Source of the DNA: an uncultured Bacteroidales bacterium
Lineage (GTDB): Bacteria > Bacteroidota > Bacteroidia > Bacteroidales > Paludibacteraceae
Length of the DNA stretch: 64,000 nucleotides
Direction: 5' to 3'
Assembly: GCA_946626605.1 (NCBI GenBank)
Contig: CAMOUL010000002.1
Span: 62,001-126,000 of the forward strand
Part shown: positions 26,507 through 36,489 of the stretch, in pieces
Position numbering within the stretch: position 1 is the stretch's first letter
Layout: each line of letters begins with the position of its first letter
The notes under the pieces: generated by a model
What the model was told of the DNA's origin: nothing
Database searches by the model: none
The model's input: the letters and a program-made list of their open reading frames with translations, nothing else
Made by a program: the position numbers and the translations under genes

Positions 26507-28636
26507 ATGAAAACAAAGAATTTACTTCTTTTAAGCTTTATCGCAATGACGTTTTTAGCATGCAGCAAATCGGGTTCCAACCCTCTGTTGGATCAGCCGA
26601 ACACCCCTTATGGCGTGCCGGCTTTTGATCAAGTGAAGAACGAGCACTATCTGCCGGCTTTCGAGGCGGCTATCGCGGAAAACAAGGCGGAGATAGATGC
26701 CATCGTGAATAACGAAGCCGAGCCGACGTTCGAGAACACGATTGTGGCGCTCGACCGCGCAGGCCTTCTGCTGGACCGCGTACAGGGCGTGTTCTTCAAT
26801 GTCCTTGAGGCGGACGGCAACGATGAGATGAACGCTATCGCCGAGCAAGTGAGCCCGATGCTCTCGGAGCTGAGCGACGGCATCATCCTCAACGACAAAC
26901 TCTTCCAGCGCGTGAAGTTCGTTTACGACCAGCGTGATCAGTTGGGCCTCAACCCCGAGCAGATGCGCCTCGTGACGGAGACCTACAAGGCCTTTGCGGA
27001 CAACGGCGCGAACCTGCCGGAGGACAAGAAAGAGCGCCTTAAAGCCATCAATCAGGAGCTCGCGCTGCTGTCCCTGCAGTTCGGCAACAACGTGGTGGCA
27101 GAGACCAACGCCTACCAGTATTTTGTGAAAGACGAGGCGGAGCTGAAAGGTCTTCCTGAGTCCGCTAAGGCTGCGGCTGCAGAAGAAGCTGCGGCGGCCG
27201 GTCATCCGGGTGAGTGGCTCTTCACGCCCAAGCGCACCTCTTTCACGCCGGTCCTCCAGTACTGCGAGAACCGCGAGTTGCGCAAGGAGCTGCTGATGGC
27301 GTACACCACCCGCGGCAACCACGACAACGACCATGACAACAAACCGGTCATCATCCGCGAGATGGAGCTGCGTATCGAGAAAGCCAAACTCTTCGGCTAC
27401 GACAACCCCGCGGACTATATCCTCGCGGATTGTATGGCGAAAAACCACCAGACCGTCGATACTTTCCTTGCGTCAGTATGGGCTCCATCGTTAGAGGCTG
27501 CCAAACGCGAAGCCGCCGAACTCCAGAAACTCATGGACGAGGAGAAGATGGCGCAAGACCCCCACACGGACGACCAGATTTTGCTCCAACCGTGGGACTG
27601 GTGGTACTACGCGGAGAAGCTGCGCAAGGCCAAATATGCCCTCGACGAGGAGGAGTTGAAGCCCTATTTTGAGCTCAACAACGTCCGCAAAGGTGCTTTT
27701 GGCGTCGCTACGAAGCTCTTCGGCCTGCAGTTTGAACCGCTCAAAGACATGCCGGTGTATAACCCCGAGGTGGAGGTCTTCAAGGTGACCGACGCCGATG
27801 GCGCGCTGGTGGGCATTCTCTATACCGATTATTTCCCGCGTGCAGGCAAACGTCCGGGTGCATGGATGAACAATATCCTGCCGCAATATATCGATGCGGA
27901 AGGCGTGGATCATCGCCCGGTAATCATCAATGTAGGTAACTTCAACAAACCGGCCGCCGGCAATCCTTCGTTGCTCTCCATGGACGACGTAGAGACCCTC
28001 TTCCATGAGTTCGGCCACGCCTTGCACGGCTTGCTCTCGAAGGCGCACTACAAGAGCCTTTCGGGTACCAATACCCCGCGTGATTTCGTCGAGCTGCCCT
28101 CGCAGTTTATGGAGAACTACGCATACGAGCCGGAGGTCCTCAAGACGTACGCTTTCCATTACCAGACAGGCGAAGTGATCCCCGACAGCCTGATTGCGAA
28201 GATCAACGCTGCCGGTAAGTTCAACCAGGGCTTCGTGACCACCGAGCTCCTCTCCGCATCCATCCTCGACATGGATTTCCATGAGCTGACGAGTGCAGAA
28301 GGCCTCGATGTCAACGCCTTTGAGAAAGCGAGCCTCGAGAAGATGGGCATGATCGACGAGATCATCGTTCGTTACCGCCCGACTTTCTACAACCATATCT
28401 TCACCACCGGTTACGAGGCAGGCTATTACAGCTATACCTGGGCGGCGGTGCTCGATGCGGACGCTTTTGCGGCTTTCAAGGAGACCGGAGACCTCTTCGA
28501 ACCGGCTACTGCGGCACGTTGGCGTCACCTCCTGGAGCAAGGCGGTACACGCGACGCGCAGGAGCTCTACCTGGAGTTCCGCGGCAAAGAAGCAGACCCG
28601 GCTAACCTCCTCCGCCGCAAGGGATTTATCGAATAA
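26507..28636 (+). CDS. M3-family zinc metallopeptidase, lipoprotein (Dcp/oligopeptidase-like)
   Basis: Start 26507 (MKTKNLLLLSFIAMTFLACS), downstream of the promoter; the tracked start at 26396 lies upstream of it. 709 aa. Lipobox Cys at residue 19, so probably anchored in the periplasm. Zinc site HEFGHALHGLLS (HExxH variant HEFGH, about residue 501) with the downstream Glu motif of M3 peptidases. QPNTPYGVPAFDQVKNEHYLPAF is the usual N-terminal segment of Bacteroidales peptidyl-dipeptidase Dcp. Cleaves dipeptides or small oligopeptides from peptide substrates. A small membrane-protein gene follows after 9 nt. Confidence 0.94.
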   Translation: MKTKNLLLLSFIAMTFLACSKSGSNPLLDQPNTPYGVPAFDQVKNEHYLPAFEAAIAENKAEIDAIVNNEAEPTFENTIVALDRAGLLLDRVQGVFFNVLEADGNDEMNAIAEQVSPMLSELSDGIILNDKLFQRVKFVYDQRDQLGLNPEQMRLVTETYKAFADNGANLPEDKKERLKAINQELALLSLQFGNNVVAETNAYQYFVKDEAELKGLPESAKAAAAEEAAAAGHPGEWLFTPKRTSFTPVLQYCENRELRKELLMAYTTRGNHDNDHDNKPVIIREMELRIEKAKLFGYDNPADYILADCMAKNHQTVDTFLASVWAPSLEAAKREAAELQKLMDEEKMAQDPHTDDQILLQPWDWWYYAEKLRKAKYALDEEELKPYFELNNVRKGAFGVATKLFGLQFEPLKDMPVYNPEVEVFKVTDADGALVGILYTDYFPRAGKRPGAWMNNILPQYIDAEGVDHRPVIINVGNFNKPAAGNPSLLSMDDVETLFHEFGHALHGLLSKAHYKSLSGTNTPRDFVELPSQFMENYAYEPEVLKTYAFHYQTGEVIPDSLIAKINAAGKFNQGFVTTELLSASILDMDFHELTSAEGLDVNAFEKASLEKMGMIDEIIVRYRPTFYNHIFTTGYEAGYYSYTWAAVLDADAFAAFKETGDLFEPATAARWRHLLEQGGTRDAQELYLEFRGKEADPANLLRRKGFIE

Positions 28637-28645
28637 CAATGTACA

Positions 28646-29197
28646 ATGTTAATTGAAAAATTGACCCGTCGCACGCAGACCATATTATACCACACCCTGC
28701 CGATAGCCTTCTGGCTGTTGGCAGGAGTGGGGTGTGCGCTCTGGGTCTTTTTTGACCCTGCATTCCAAAGCGAAGGATGGATCCGGCTCCTTGCCGCAAC
28801 CCCTTCGCTCCTATCCCTCATCACTATCATCATACTTACCTCCATCAAACGCCATGCCTCCTCGGTGGAAGAGAGTCTGTGGACGGGAATCTTATTGGGA
28901 ATCGCCTCTTACTGGCTGCCCACCATCCTTTTTCTCCTCCTTCCGGTGTGGATCTATCTGTACTACCGGCGGTTGTTGGACTTGCATGCTTTCTTGGCTT
29001 CGCTTATCGGCATCGGATTAGTAGCCATCTGGGCGACGGCGTTGATCTTCAATCCTTTCACGCAAGAGCCCGCAATCGCGAATCCTTGGGTAGATTTCTT
29101 TGCCCTGGAAACCCTTTGGGTATGGATCCCCGTGGGGTCGGTTCTCTTTGCGTATATCGCTTCTTCTATCGCCCGAAACATCCTCAAGGTGCGATAA
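28646..29197 (+). CDS. Multi-spanning membrane protein of unknown function
   Basis: 183 aa; hydrophobic segments at about residues 16-38, 43-63, 77-105, 115-133 and 155-178. Basic residues lie between segments 2 and 3 and after 3 (YYRR). No recognised domain. It starts 9 nt after the peptidase stop, so it is probably co-transcribed. ORFs in the other two plus frames across the same stretch have no supporting start or composition. Confidence 0.75.
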   Translation: MLIEKLTRRTQTILYHTLPIAFWLLAGVGCALWVFFDPAFQSEGWIRLLAATPSLLSLITIIILTSIKRHASSVEESLWTGILLGIASYWLPTILFLLLPVWIYLYYRRLLDLHAFLASLIGIGLVAIWATALIFNPFTQEPAIANPWVDFFALETLWVWIPVGSVLFAYIASSIARNILKVR

Positions 29198-29229
29198 TAG
29201 TGCACTTTCCGGCTAAAAAATGCTTTTTA

Positions 29230-29261
29230 TTTGCATATTTCGCAAAAAAGTAGTACCTTTG
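29230..29261 (+). promoter_or_regulatory. Promoter of the CNNM/CBS gene
   Basis: TTTG (29230-29233), 20-nt spacer, TACCTTTG (29254-29261), 17 nt before the ATG at 29279. Confidence 0.85.
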
Positions 29262-29278
29262 CACGAATTTTAGCATTT

Positions 29279-30430
29279 ATGGGATTATTACTATTGTTTT
29301 TATTTGGCGCGATGGCGGTCAGTTTCCTGTGTTCCGTGCTGGAATCCGTACTGATGTCCACGTCTCTGAGTTATATTAATCTGCGTGAGGAGGAAGGTTA
29401 TGCGCCCGCGAAACTGATGAGCGCGTACAAAGAAGATACAGGTCGTCCCTTAGCGGCGATTCTCTCGTTGAATACGATTGCAAACACCATCGGAGCGGCC
29501 GGCGTGGGTATGCAGGCAACTGCGGTCTTCGGCAGCAAGTGGTTCGGTTTGGTTTCCGCCATCACCACCATCCTCATCCTCTTTTTCGGCGAGATCATCC
29601 CGAAAGTCATCGGCACGACCTATTGGCGCGAGCTGATGGGCCTGACCGCACGTGTCATCCGGGTCTTGATCTTCGTGCTTTACCCCTTGGTGTGGCTCGT
29701 CGAGCTCATCTCCCGCATGGTCCCGGACAACGAAGATGATCCCTCTGTGAGCCGCGAAGAGGTTCTGGCGATGGTGAATGTCGGCGAGGAAGAAGGTGTT
29801 GTGGACGAGGACGAGAATAAGATCTTCTCGAACCTCATGCGTCTCGATTCCATCCATGCCTATGACGTCATGACGCCGCGCGTGGTGGCGAAGATTGCGC
29901 CGGAGAACATGACTCTCCGCGCCTACTACGACAACGACGAGTACGACCATTTCTCCCGCATTCCGCTCTACAAACCCGAAGCGCCGGAGTATATCACCGG
30001 CTACATCCTGCGGAACGATGCCCTGGAGGACCTCACGGAGGATCACTTCCGCAAGACCTTAGGCAGCATCAAACGGCCCTTGCCGGCTTTCGATCAGGAC
30101 CTCACGCTCGGTACGATCTTTGATTCTATGCTCAAACAAAAGAGCCAGATTGCGCAGGTCATCGACGAATATGGCATGTTCGTCGGCATCCTGACTTTGG
30201 AGGACATCATCGAGACGATTTTCGGCCTGGAGATCATCGACGAAAACGACACGGTCATCGACATGCAGCAGTATGCACGCGAGCGATGGGAACAACGGCA
30301 AAAGAAGTATAAGAAATTAGCAGTCAATCCCGACGGTGAAACGACGGTGAACCGACAGTCAAACGACGGTCAAAGCCAAGGTAAGGGCAAAGTAAATGAG
30401 GAACAAGAGCAACATACGGATCGAGAATAA
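29279..30430 (+). CDS. CNNM/CorC-type membrane protein with CBS pair
   Basis: Start ATG 29279 ([14 protein letters not shown]), downstream of the promoter; the tracked start at 29231 overlaps it. 383 aa. An N-terminal DUF21/CNNM domain with 3-4 TM helices (residues 1-140; [28 protein letters not shown]) is followed by two CBS motifs (MTPRVVAKI near 200, [21 protein letters not shown] near 300). Annotated widely as hemolysin or magnesium/cobalt efflux; divalent-cation export is the likelier role. The C terminus ([20 protein letters not shown]) derives from four 11-nt repeat units, and the TlyC/CorC-HlyC C-terminal domain is absent. Its end overlaps smpB by 35 nt. Confidence 0.9.
   Translation: MGLLLLFLFGAMAVSFLCSVLESVLMSTSLSYINLREEEGYAPAKLMSAYKEDTGRPLAAILSLNTIANTIGAAGVGMQATAVFGSKWFGLVSAITTILILFFGEIIPKVIGTTYWRELMGLTARVIRVLIFVLYPLVWLVELISRMVPDNEDDPSVSREEVLAMVNVGEEEGVVDEDENKIFSNLMRLDSIHAYDVMTPRVVAKIAPENMTLRAYYDNDEYDHFSRIPLYKPEAPEYITGYILRNDALEDLTEDHFRKTLGSIKRPLPAFDQDLTLGTIFDSMLKQKSQIAQVIDEYGMFVGILTLEDIIETIFGLEIIDENDTVIDMQQYARERWEQRQKKYKKLAVNPDGETTVNRQSNDGQSQGKGKVNEEQEQHTDRE
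30332..30375 (+). repeat. 11-nt repeat, 4 units, at the 3' end of the CNNM/CBS gene
   Basis: CGACGGTGAAA, CGACGGTGAAC, CGACAGTCAAA, CGACGGTCAAA at exact period 11. Confidence 0.93.
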
Positions 30431-30875
30431 GCGCGCGAGGTTTGAGTATATCATCCTCGACCGCTACACCGCGGGTATTCAGCTCTTCGGCACGGAGATC
30501 AAGTCTATCCGTGAAGGCAAAGCTTCGCTGGTGGATAGCTACTGCGCGGTCGAGCACGGAGAGATGTACATCAAACAGATGCACATCGCCGAGTACCGTT
30601 TCGGTTCGTACGCTAACCATGATGCCAAACGCGACCGCAAACTGCTCTTGCAGCGCAAGGAGATCCGCAAACTCGAGAAGGCGACCAAAGATACCGGCAA
30701 GACCATCATCCCGCTGGTACTCTTTATCAACGAGAAAGGCCTGGCAAAAGTGGAGATTGCGCTCTGCCAGGGCAAGCACACCTACGACAAGCGTCAGTCT
30801 CTCCGCGAAGCGGATGACAAACGCGAGATGGCACAAATGCGCAAAATGAACCATACGGCGAAGCAGATCGTATGA
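30396..30875 (+). CDS. smpB: SsrA-binding protein SmpB
   Basis: 159 aa. Partner of tmRNA in rescue of stalled ribosomes. [40 protein letters not shown] and [20 protein letters not shown] are diagnostic, with the basic C-terminal tail [17 protein letters not shown]. The start lies inside the end of the CNNM/CBS gene (35-nt overlap, different frame). tmRNA itself was not found in the window. Confidence 0.97.
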   Translation: MRNKSNIRIENKRARFEYIILDRYTAGIQLFGTEIKSIREGKASLVDSYCAVEHGEMYIKQMHIAEYRFGSYANHDAKRDRKLLLQRKEIRKLEKATKDTGKTIIPLVLFINEKGLAKVEIALCQGKHTYDKRQSLREADDKREMAQMRKMNHTAKQIV

Positions 30876-30922
30876 ACGAAGTGAATAAAGAAATGGTAAA
30901 TGATTAAATAGTAAATAGTTTT

Positions 30923-32452
30923 ATGAGTAAAGCATTATTAATGATTTTGGATGGCTGGGGTATCGGTCATAAGGATACCGCTGATGCTATCTATTGTACC
31001 TCGACGCCCCACTGGGACGCGTTGTTGGCGAAATACCCGAACTCGCAACTGCAAGCCAGCGGCGAGAATGTCGGTCTGCCCGACGGACAGATGGGTAACT
31101 CCGAGGTCGGACACCTCAATATCGGAGCCGGACGTGTCGTTTATCAGGACTTGGTGAAGATCAACCGTGCTTGCAAAGACGGCTCTATCCTCGAGAATCC
31201 GGAGATCAAGGCGGTCTTCAGTTATGCCAAAGAGAGCGGAAAGAAAATCCACTTCATGGGCCTGACTTCCGACGGCGGTGTACACTCGAGTCTGGAGCAC
31301 CTCTTCTACCTCTGCGACATCGCAGCTAAATACGGTCTGCAGGGCAAGACCTTCATCCACTGTTTCATGGACGGACGTGACACAGACCCCCATTCCGGTA
31401 TCGGTTTTATTGACCGCCTGGAGGAACATTGCGCCAAGTCTGCCGGAGAGATCGCCTCGATCATCGGCCGTTTCTACGCCATGGACCGCGACAAACGGTG
31501 GGAGCGCGTGAAGGTGGGATATGACTTGTTGGTGAACGGTCAAGGCGAGGCTTTCGAGTCGATGCACGAGGCGATGGAAGCCAGCTACAAGGCAGAGGTG
31601 ACGGACGAGTTCATCAAGCCGATTGTACACGTCCGCAACGGCAAACCCTTAGCGACCATCGAGGAAGGCGACGCCGTGATCTTCTTCAATTACCGCAACG
31701 ACCGCGCGAAAGAAATCACCATTGCGCTCACGCAGCAAGACATGCCCGAGCAAGGGATGAAGACCATTCCAAACTTGCATTACTGTTGCATGACGCCGTA
31801 CGACAGCTCCTTCCAAGGACTGCATGTGCTCTTCCCCAAAGAGAATGTAACCAACACTTTAGGCGAAGTGGTCAGCAAGTTAGGGCTCAAACAACTCCGT
31901 ATCGCCGAGACGGAGAAGTTCGCACACGTGACCTTCTTCTTCAACGGCGGCCGCGAGGCGGAGTTCGAGAACGAGGATCGTATCTTGATTCCTTCCCCGA
32001 AGGTAGCCACTTATGACCTGCAGCCGATGATGTCCGCTCCGGAAGTGACTATCGCGCTTCGCGACGCACTCAACAGCCAGAAATACGATTGCATCATCCT
32101 CAACTACGCAAACGGAGACATGGTGGGTCATACGGGCGTGTATAACTCGATCCAGCAGGCTATTACAGCGATCGATATCTGCGTGAACGAGACCGTGGAA
32201 GCCGCTTTGCGCAACGACTACGAGATTATCATCATCGCCGATCACGGTAACTGCGACAACGCCATCAACGCGGACGGTACGCCGAACACGGCGCACTCGC
32301 TCAACCCCGTTCCGTTTGTATATGTAAGTAAGGAACACACGAGCGCGCGCGTAGAGAATGGTATTCTTGCAGATGTTGCTCCTTCGCTTTGCCACATCTT
32401 AGGCATCGAGCAGCCGAAAGAGATGACCGGAAAGAATTTGATCCACGATTAA
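30923..32452 (+). CDS. gpmI: 2,3-bisphosphoglycerate-independent phosphoglycerate mutase
   Basis: 509 aa, full length. Interconverts 3- and 2-phosphoglycerate in glycolysis with two Mn2+ ions and a phosphoserine intermediate. [17 protein letters not shown] gives the N-terminal metal Asp; the active Ser is in [21 protein letters not shown] (about residue 62); [10 protein letters not shown] and [14 protein letters not shown] carry further ligands. Start ATG 30923, 47 nt after smpB. It ends in a strong terminator. Confidence 0.97.
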   Translation: MSKALLMILDGWGIGHKDTADAIYCTSTPHWDALLAKYPNSQLQASGENVGLPDGQMGNSEVGHLNIGAGRVVYQDLVKINRACKDGSILENPEIKAVFSYAKESGKKIHFMGLTSDGGVHSSLEHLFYLCDIAAKYGLQGKTFIHCFMDGRDTDPHSGIGFIDRLEEHCAKSAGEIASIIGRFYAMDRDKRWERVKVGYDLLVNGQGEAFESMHEAMEASYKAEVTDEFIKPIVHVRNGKPLATIEEGDAVIFFNYRNDRAKEITIALTQQDMPEQGMKTIPNLHYCCMTPYDSSFQGLHVLFPKENVTNTLGEVVSKLGLKQLRIAETEKFAHVTFFFNGGREAEFENEDRILIPSPKVATYDLQPMMSAPEVTIALRDALNSQKYDCIILNYANGDMVGHTGVYNSIQQAITAIDICVNETVEAALRNDYEIIIIADHGNCDNAINADGTPNTAHSLNPVPFVYVSKEHTSARVENGILADVAPSLCHILGIEQPKEMTGKNLIHD

Positions 32453-32460
32453 AAAAAAGA

Positions 32461-32489
32461 AAGCGGCCCAAAAGGGTCGCTTCTTTTTT
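32461..32489 (+). terminator. gpmI terminator
   Basis: AAGCGGCCC, AAAA loop, GGGTCGCTT (one G-T pair), then CTTTTTT. It lies between convergent gpmI and the Cys-rich lipoprotein gene. Confidence 0.92.
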
Positions 32490-32505
32490 GAAACAACAAG
32501 AGCGA

Positions 32506-32655
32506 TTACTCTGCAGCCTCAACAGCAGCCTCTGCCTCAACTACCTCTACGGTGTCCTGGCAGCAGGTGTCCTGGCAGCACTTTTTGTCGCAGCACTTGT
32601 TGCCGCAGCTCATAGCAGCGAATGCTACAGCTACGATAAGAAGCATTTTCTTCAT
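32506..32655 (-). CDS. 49-aa cysteine-rich lipoprotein, absent from ORF track
   Basis: ATG 32655 to TAA 32506. The peptide begins MKKMLLIVAVAFAAMSCGNK, a short lipoprotein signal with lipobox Cys at residue 17, then has three Cys-Cys pairs (CCDKK, CCQDT, CCQDT; seven Cys in 49 residues) and an acidic Ala/Glu/Val tail. It has its own promoter (32728-32759). Paired Cys suggest metal or redox chemistry at the membrane surface; no known family is recognised. Codons and signal peptide make a real gene likely. Confidence 0.8.
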   Translation of the reverse strand: MKKMLLIVAVAFAAMSCGNKCCDKKCCQDTCCQDTVEVVEAEAAVEAAE

Positions 32656-32727
32656 AAATTTTAACTGTTTTTTTTGTTAATAAAGCTTTATTTACTATTA
32701 TTTTTCGTATTTCTGCGAAAAACGGTG

Positions 32728-32759
32728 CAAAATTACAAACTTTTTTGCACATATCCAAA
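32728..32759 (-). promoter_or_regulatory. Promoter of the Cys-rich lipoprotein gene
   Basis: Minus strand TTTG (32756-32759), 20-nt spacer, TAATTTTG (32728-32735). It overlaps the divergent promoter of the PASTA gene. Confidence 0.8.
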
Positions 32760-32775
32760 AAAAATTGTAATTTTG
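32744..32775 (+). promoter_or_regulatory. Promoter of the PASTA-rluD operon
   Basis: TTTG (32744-32747), 20-nt spacer, TAATTTTG (32768-32775), 20 nt before the ATG. It interlocks with the opposite promoter, so the two polymerase sites are probably mutually exclusive. Confidence 0.8.
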
Positions 32776-32795
32776 CGCAATAAATCTTACATTTT

Positions 32796-33614
32796 ATGAG
32801 AAAAAGGTGTTTTTTTGACAAATCTGACGCTAAATTTCTTGGAATTAACCTGATTTTAGCTGTTCTTGTCGGAGTGGGAATCCTTGTCGGGTTAATCGCC
32901 TGGCTGCGTACTTATACGCAACACGGAGTTGAGGTGGAGGTGAACGACGTGCGAGGGATGGTTTTGGCGGAAGCGGAACCTCTCTTGGCGGCAGAAGGAT
33001 TAGTTCTGGTAGTGATTGATTCTACTTATTCGGAGAAGGTTCCTTTTGGTACGATTGTGGAGCAAGACCCGAAACCCTTCAGCCATGCCAAACATGGTCG
33101 GGCTGTATATGTAACGATTAACGCCACTACCAAACGCCAGGTAACGATGCCGAATCTGCAGGATATGAGTTATCGCCAGGCTGAGACAACGCTCCGCGGA
33201 ATGGGGCTCGAGGTGGACACGGTTTACGACTATGAACCCTCTGCTTTCCGGGATCTGGTTTTAGACGTGAAACGTGATGGGCAGAGTGTGCTGCCGGGGG
33301 ACAAACTGCCGGTCGGTACCCAAGTTCGATTAGTAGTAGGTTTTGGCCGGGGTACAGAAGAGGTCGAAGTGCCTTCAGTCATTGGCATGAAACTGCAAGA
33401 GGCGCGTTCCGTCCTTTTGAGCCACCGCCTCACCGTGGGAGCCATCAGTTATGATGAGCCGCAGCAGGAAGGGGTGAATCAGTATGTCTATCGCCAGATA
33501 CCGGCAGAAGGATCGAAACTGATAGAAGGAGAAACAGTCGCTTTGAGGCTCTCTGCAGAAATAGAGAAAGCAGCGACCGTGGGTAACGAAAACGATAGCG
33601 AAGAATGGTTCTAA
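32796..33614 (+). CDS. PASTA-domain membrane protein
   Basis: 272 aa: cytoplasmic N terminus, one TM helix (about residues 18-40, GINLILAVLVGVGILVGLIAWL), then three PASTA repeats outside (about 48-112, 113-183, 184-252). Each has the form VPxVxGMxxxEAxxxLxxxGL, e.g. VPSVIGMKLQEARSVLLS. PASTA modules bind peptidoglycan or muropeptides. No kinase or transpeptidase domain is attached. The placement before an RluD-type gene is the usual Bacteroidota arrangement. A cell-wall role is inferred. Confidence 0.92.
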   Translation: MRKRCFFDKSDAKFLGINLILAVLVGVGILVGLIAWLRTYTQHGVEVEVNDVRGMVLAEAEPLLAAEGLVLVVIDSTYSEKVPFGTIVEQDPKPFSHAKHGRAVYVTINATTKRQVTMPNLQDMSYRQAETTLRGMGLEVDTVYDYEPSAFRDLVLDVKRDGQSVLPGDKLPVGTQVRLVVGFGRGTEEVEVPSVIGMKLQEARSVLLSHRLTVGAISYDEPQQEGVNQYVYRQIPAEGSKLIEGETVALRLSAEIEKAATVGNENDSEEWF

Positions 33615-33620
33615 GGCCCA

Positions 33621-34670
33621 ATGAGTGAAGATTTGGAAATAGAGAACGAAGAGCTGTGGGAGCGTTGGCGATGCGAGGTGGACAAAGGTCAAGGCAAAGA
33701 ACGTATTGACAAATACCTCGCGGAGCACATGACCAACACCAGCCGAAACCGCATCCAGACGGCTGCGGACGCGGGAAACGTGTGGGTTAACGGGCAGCCT
33801 GTTGCTTCTAATTATCGCGTCAAACCGGGAGATATCATCCAAGTCTTGTTGGACCACGAACCCCACGACTTCACCATCACCCCGGAGAATATCCCTCTGA
33901 CGATAGTCTATGAGGATGAGGATCTGCTGGTTATCAATAAACCTGCCGGATTAGTCGTGCACCCCGGGCATGGCAACTACGAGCACACGCTTCTGCACGC
34001 CCTCGCATGGCATTTTAGCCATCAGCCGTCAGCCGTCAGCCATCCGATAGATATCAACGATCCGAGTATCGGTCTCGTGCATCGTATCGATAAAGACACC
34101 TCCGGACTCTTGTTGATTGCCAAAACGCCGGAAGCGAAGGCTGATCTTGCCAAACAGTTCTTCGACCACACGACCGAGCGCACCTATAATGCCCTTGTTT
34201 GGGGTACTTTCAAGGAGCAAAGCGGCACTATCGAAGGAGCTTTAGCCCGCGACAACCGGGATCGCACAATCTATCGTGTTTGGGATCCGGAGGAATGTCC
34301 GCAAGCCAAAGAAGCCATTACTCACTGGCGGGTTCTCGAGCAATTTCCATACGTCACACTCGTCGAATGTCGCCTGGAGACCGGACGAACCCACCAGATT
34401 CGCGTGCACATGAAACATATCGGTCACCCGCTTTTCGCGGATGAGAAGTATGGGGGCTGCGAAATACTGAAAGGTCTTCGCACACAGAAATACCGCCAAT
34501 ACATAGAGAACTGCTTTGCGCTTTGTCCGCGGCAGGTACTACATGCCAAGACGCTCGGATTCACACATCCGCGCACGGGAGAAAGGATGTTCTTCGACAG
34601 CCAGTGGCCCGAAGACATGACCGCCCTCATTGAGAAATGGCGGCATTACGAACCCAATACCTTGAATTAA
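33621..34670 (+). CDS. RluA/RluD-family 23S rRNA pseudouridine synthase
   Basis: 349 aa. An N-terminal S4 RNA-binding domain (RIDKYLAEHMTNTSRNRIQ, about 30-90) precedes the catalytic domain, whose signature is GLVHRIDKDTSGLLLIAKT with catalytic Asp near 159, and TGRTHQIRVHMKHIGHPLFAD further on. Probably the RluD type that modifies helix 69. Between HALAWHF and the catalytic motif, SHQPSAVSHPID is encoded by four 7-nt units, an in-frame repeat insertion. It starts 6 nt after the PASTA gene. Confidence 0.94.
   Translation: MSEDLEIENEELWERWRCEVDKGQGKERIDKYLAEHMTNTSRNRIQTAADAGNVWVNGQPVASNYRVKPGDIIQVLLDHEPHDFTITPENIPLTIVYEDEDLLVINKPAGLVVHPGHGNYEHTLLHALAWHFSHQPSAVSHPIDINDPSIGLVHRIDKDTSGLLLIAKTPEAKADLAKQFFDHTTERTYNALVWGTFKEQSGTIEGALARDNRDRTIYRVWDPEECPQAKEAITHWRVLEQFPYVTLVECRLETGRTHQIRVHMKHIGHPLFADEKYGGCEILKGLRTQKYRQYIENCFALCPRQVLHAKTLGFTHPRTGERMFFDSQWPEDMTALIEKWRHYEPNTLN
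34017..34044 (+). repeat. 7-nt repeat (AGCC(A/G)TC), 4 units, inside the RluD-type gene
   Basis: AGCCATC, AGCCGTC, AGCCGTC, AGCCATC, exact period 7, about 50 nt upstream of the codons for the catalytic motif. Confidence 0.95.
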
Positions 34671-34677
34671 TCGAAAA

Positions 34678-36489
34678 TCACTCGTCGCTGAAATGCACGA
34701 GCACGTGTCGATACGAATTGAAGATTTTGGACTTGGACACGAATCCCAGATACCGACGGTCTTGGTCCACTACCGGTAAGTTCCATGCGCCGGTGTCTTC
34801 AAAAATCTCCATCACTTTGTCCATCGTCAGATCAAACCGCAAAGTCGCGGGCGGCGAAGTCATGAGTTGGCCCACCGTAAACCGCTTGTACAGCCGTGGC
34901 TGGAACATGATATTCCGCACTTCGTCCAGCAGCAAGATTCCCTTTAGATGCCCCTCATGGTCAATCACAGGGAAGATATTCCGCTTGCTCTCGCTGATCA
35001 CTTTGACCAATTCACCTAACGTCATTTCCGGAAGGATAGTGATGAAATCCGTCTCCAAGACGCTATCCATCTTCAGTAATGTCAGTACGTTACGGTCTTT
35101 GTTGTGGGTCAGCAGTTCGCCTTTCTGCGCCAAACGCATGGCGTACAACGAGTGAGGCTCAAAGAGCATGATCGTCAGATACGAAATGACCGAAACGATC
35201 ATCAGTGGCATGAACAAATGGTATCCGCCGGTTAACTCCGCAATGAGGAAGATACCTGTCAGCGGGGCATGCATGACGCCGGACATCAGTCCTGCCATGC
35301 CTACCAACGCGAAATTCGTCTCCGGCACGATAAGCCCCGCAAGGTTCATGATTCGCGCGGTTACAAATCCCACGATAGCACCCATGAATAGCGAGGGAGC
35401 GAAGATACCTCCGACACCTCCGGCTCCGTTCGTCGCAACGCTGGCAACGATCTTCAAAAAGATAATCGCAATGAAATAACCCAAGATGATCAACTGCGCG
35501 TTGGTCGTGGACAGACTCGCGTAGAAGTCCGTAGGAATAAGGTATTTATGCAGCGGACTGTTGTCCAGTGCCGAGAGGCTGTCTCCGTTGATAAGCTGCT
35601 TAATCACGTCGTAACCTTCGCCATAAAGCGGCGGGAAGAGGAAAATCAGGACGCTTAGCGTCAGTCCTCCGATGAGGATCTTCAACCCGAACGAACGGAC
35701 GTTATGCTTCGCCCACTGCTCAAGACCGTTCATGCCCCGGGTGAAATAGAGGCTGACCATGCCGCAGATAGCTCCTAAAACCAGATACCAAGGGATACGT
35801 TCTACCAGGAACGGCTCTGCTACATCCAGCGGGAACATCGGTTCGGTGCCTGTCAGGATATAAGAGATGGCGGTCGCCGTGACGGAAGAGATCAGCAACG
35901 GAGCTACGGACGTCATCGTCAGGTCCATCATCAGAACCTCCAGCGTGAAGACCAGACCGGCTATCGGGGCTTTGAAGATACCGCCTATGGCTCCCGCAGC
36001 GCCACAGCCGATCATCAGCATCATCGTCTTTTGATCCAAACGAAAGGCTTTCGCTAAGTTCGAACCGATGGCTGCGCCCGTGAGCACAATAGGTGCCTCG
36101 GCTCCGACCGATCCACCGAAACCGATCGTCAGACCCGAACCGACGATGGACGACCACATGTTATGTGCCTTGATGATCGATTTGCGTTGGGAGATTGCGT
36201 AGAGGATTTTCGTGATACCATGGGAGATGTCGTCACGAACGACATATTTGACAAACAAGGCCGCCAGCGTGATACCGATAACCGGCGTGATGAGGTACCA
36301 CCAGGTCCGTTCATCCGCTATCAGCTGCTCCTCTACAAGCCTTTGTATCAAGTGGATAAACGATTTCAATAAGGCCGCTGCGGCGGCGGATAAGGCTCCT
36401 ACGAAGAACGAGAGAAGCAGCACTAAATGCTTCTCGCTTATATGGCGTTCCCGCCACTCGATCATTCTATCGTACCACAAGTTCGTCAT
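34678..36489 (-). CDS. ClC-family chloride channel/transporter with CBS domains
   Basis: 603 aa. About 10-12 membrane segments (residues 20-430) followed by two CBS domains (about 450-595) ending in a short tail. ClC signatures: [21 protein letters not shown] contains the gating Glu, and [17 protein letters not shown] forms part of the chloride pathway. The family includes chloride channels and Cl-/H+ or F- antiporters; which applies is unclear. Its start overlaps the obg stop by 4 nt (ATGA), so it is coupled to obg. Confidence 0.94.
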   Translation of the reverse strand: MTNLWYDRMIEWRERHISEKHLVLLLSFFVGALSAAAAALLKSFIHLIQRLVEEQLIADERTWWYLITPVIGITLAALFVKYVVRDDISHGITKILYAISQRKSIIKAHNMWSSIVGSGLTIGFGGSVGAEAPIVLTGAAIGSNLAKAFRLDQKTMMLMIGCGAAGAIGGIFKAPIAGLVFTLEVLMMDLTMTSVAPLLISSVTATAISYILTGTEPMFPLDVAEPFLVERIPWYLVLGAICGMVSLYFTRGMNGLEQWAKHNVRSFGLKILIGGLTLSVLIFLFPPLYGEGYDVIKQLINGDSLSALDNSPLHKYLIPTDFYASLSTTNAQLIILGYFIAIIFLKIVASVATNGAGGVGGIFAPSLFMGAIVGFVTARIMNLAGLIVPETNFALVGMAGLMSGVMHAPLTGIFLIAELTGGYHLFMPLMIVSVISYLTIMLFEPHSLYAMRLAQKGELLTHNKDRNVLTLLKMDSVLETDFITILPEMTLGELVKVISESKRNIFPVIDHEGHLKGILLLDEVRNIMFQPRLYKRFTVGQLMTSPPATLRFDLTMDKVMEIFEDTGAWNLPVVDQDRRYLGFVSKSKIFNSYRHVLVHFSDE

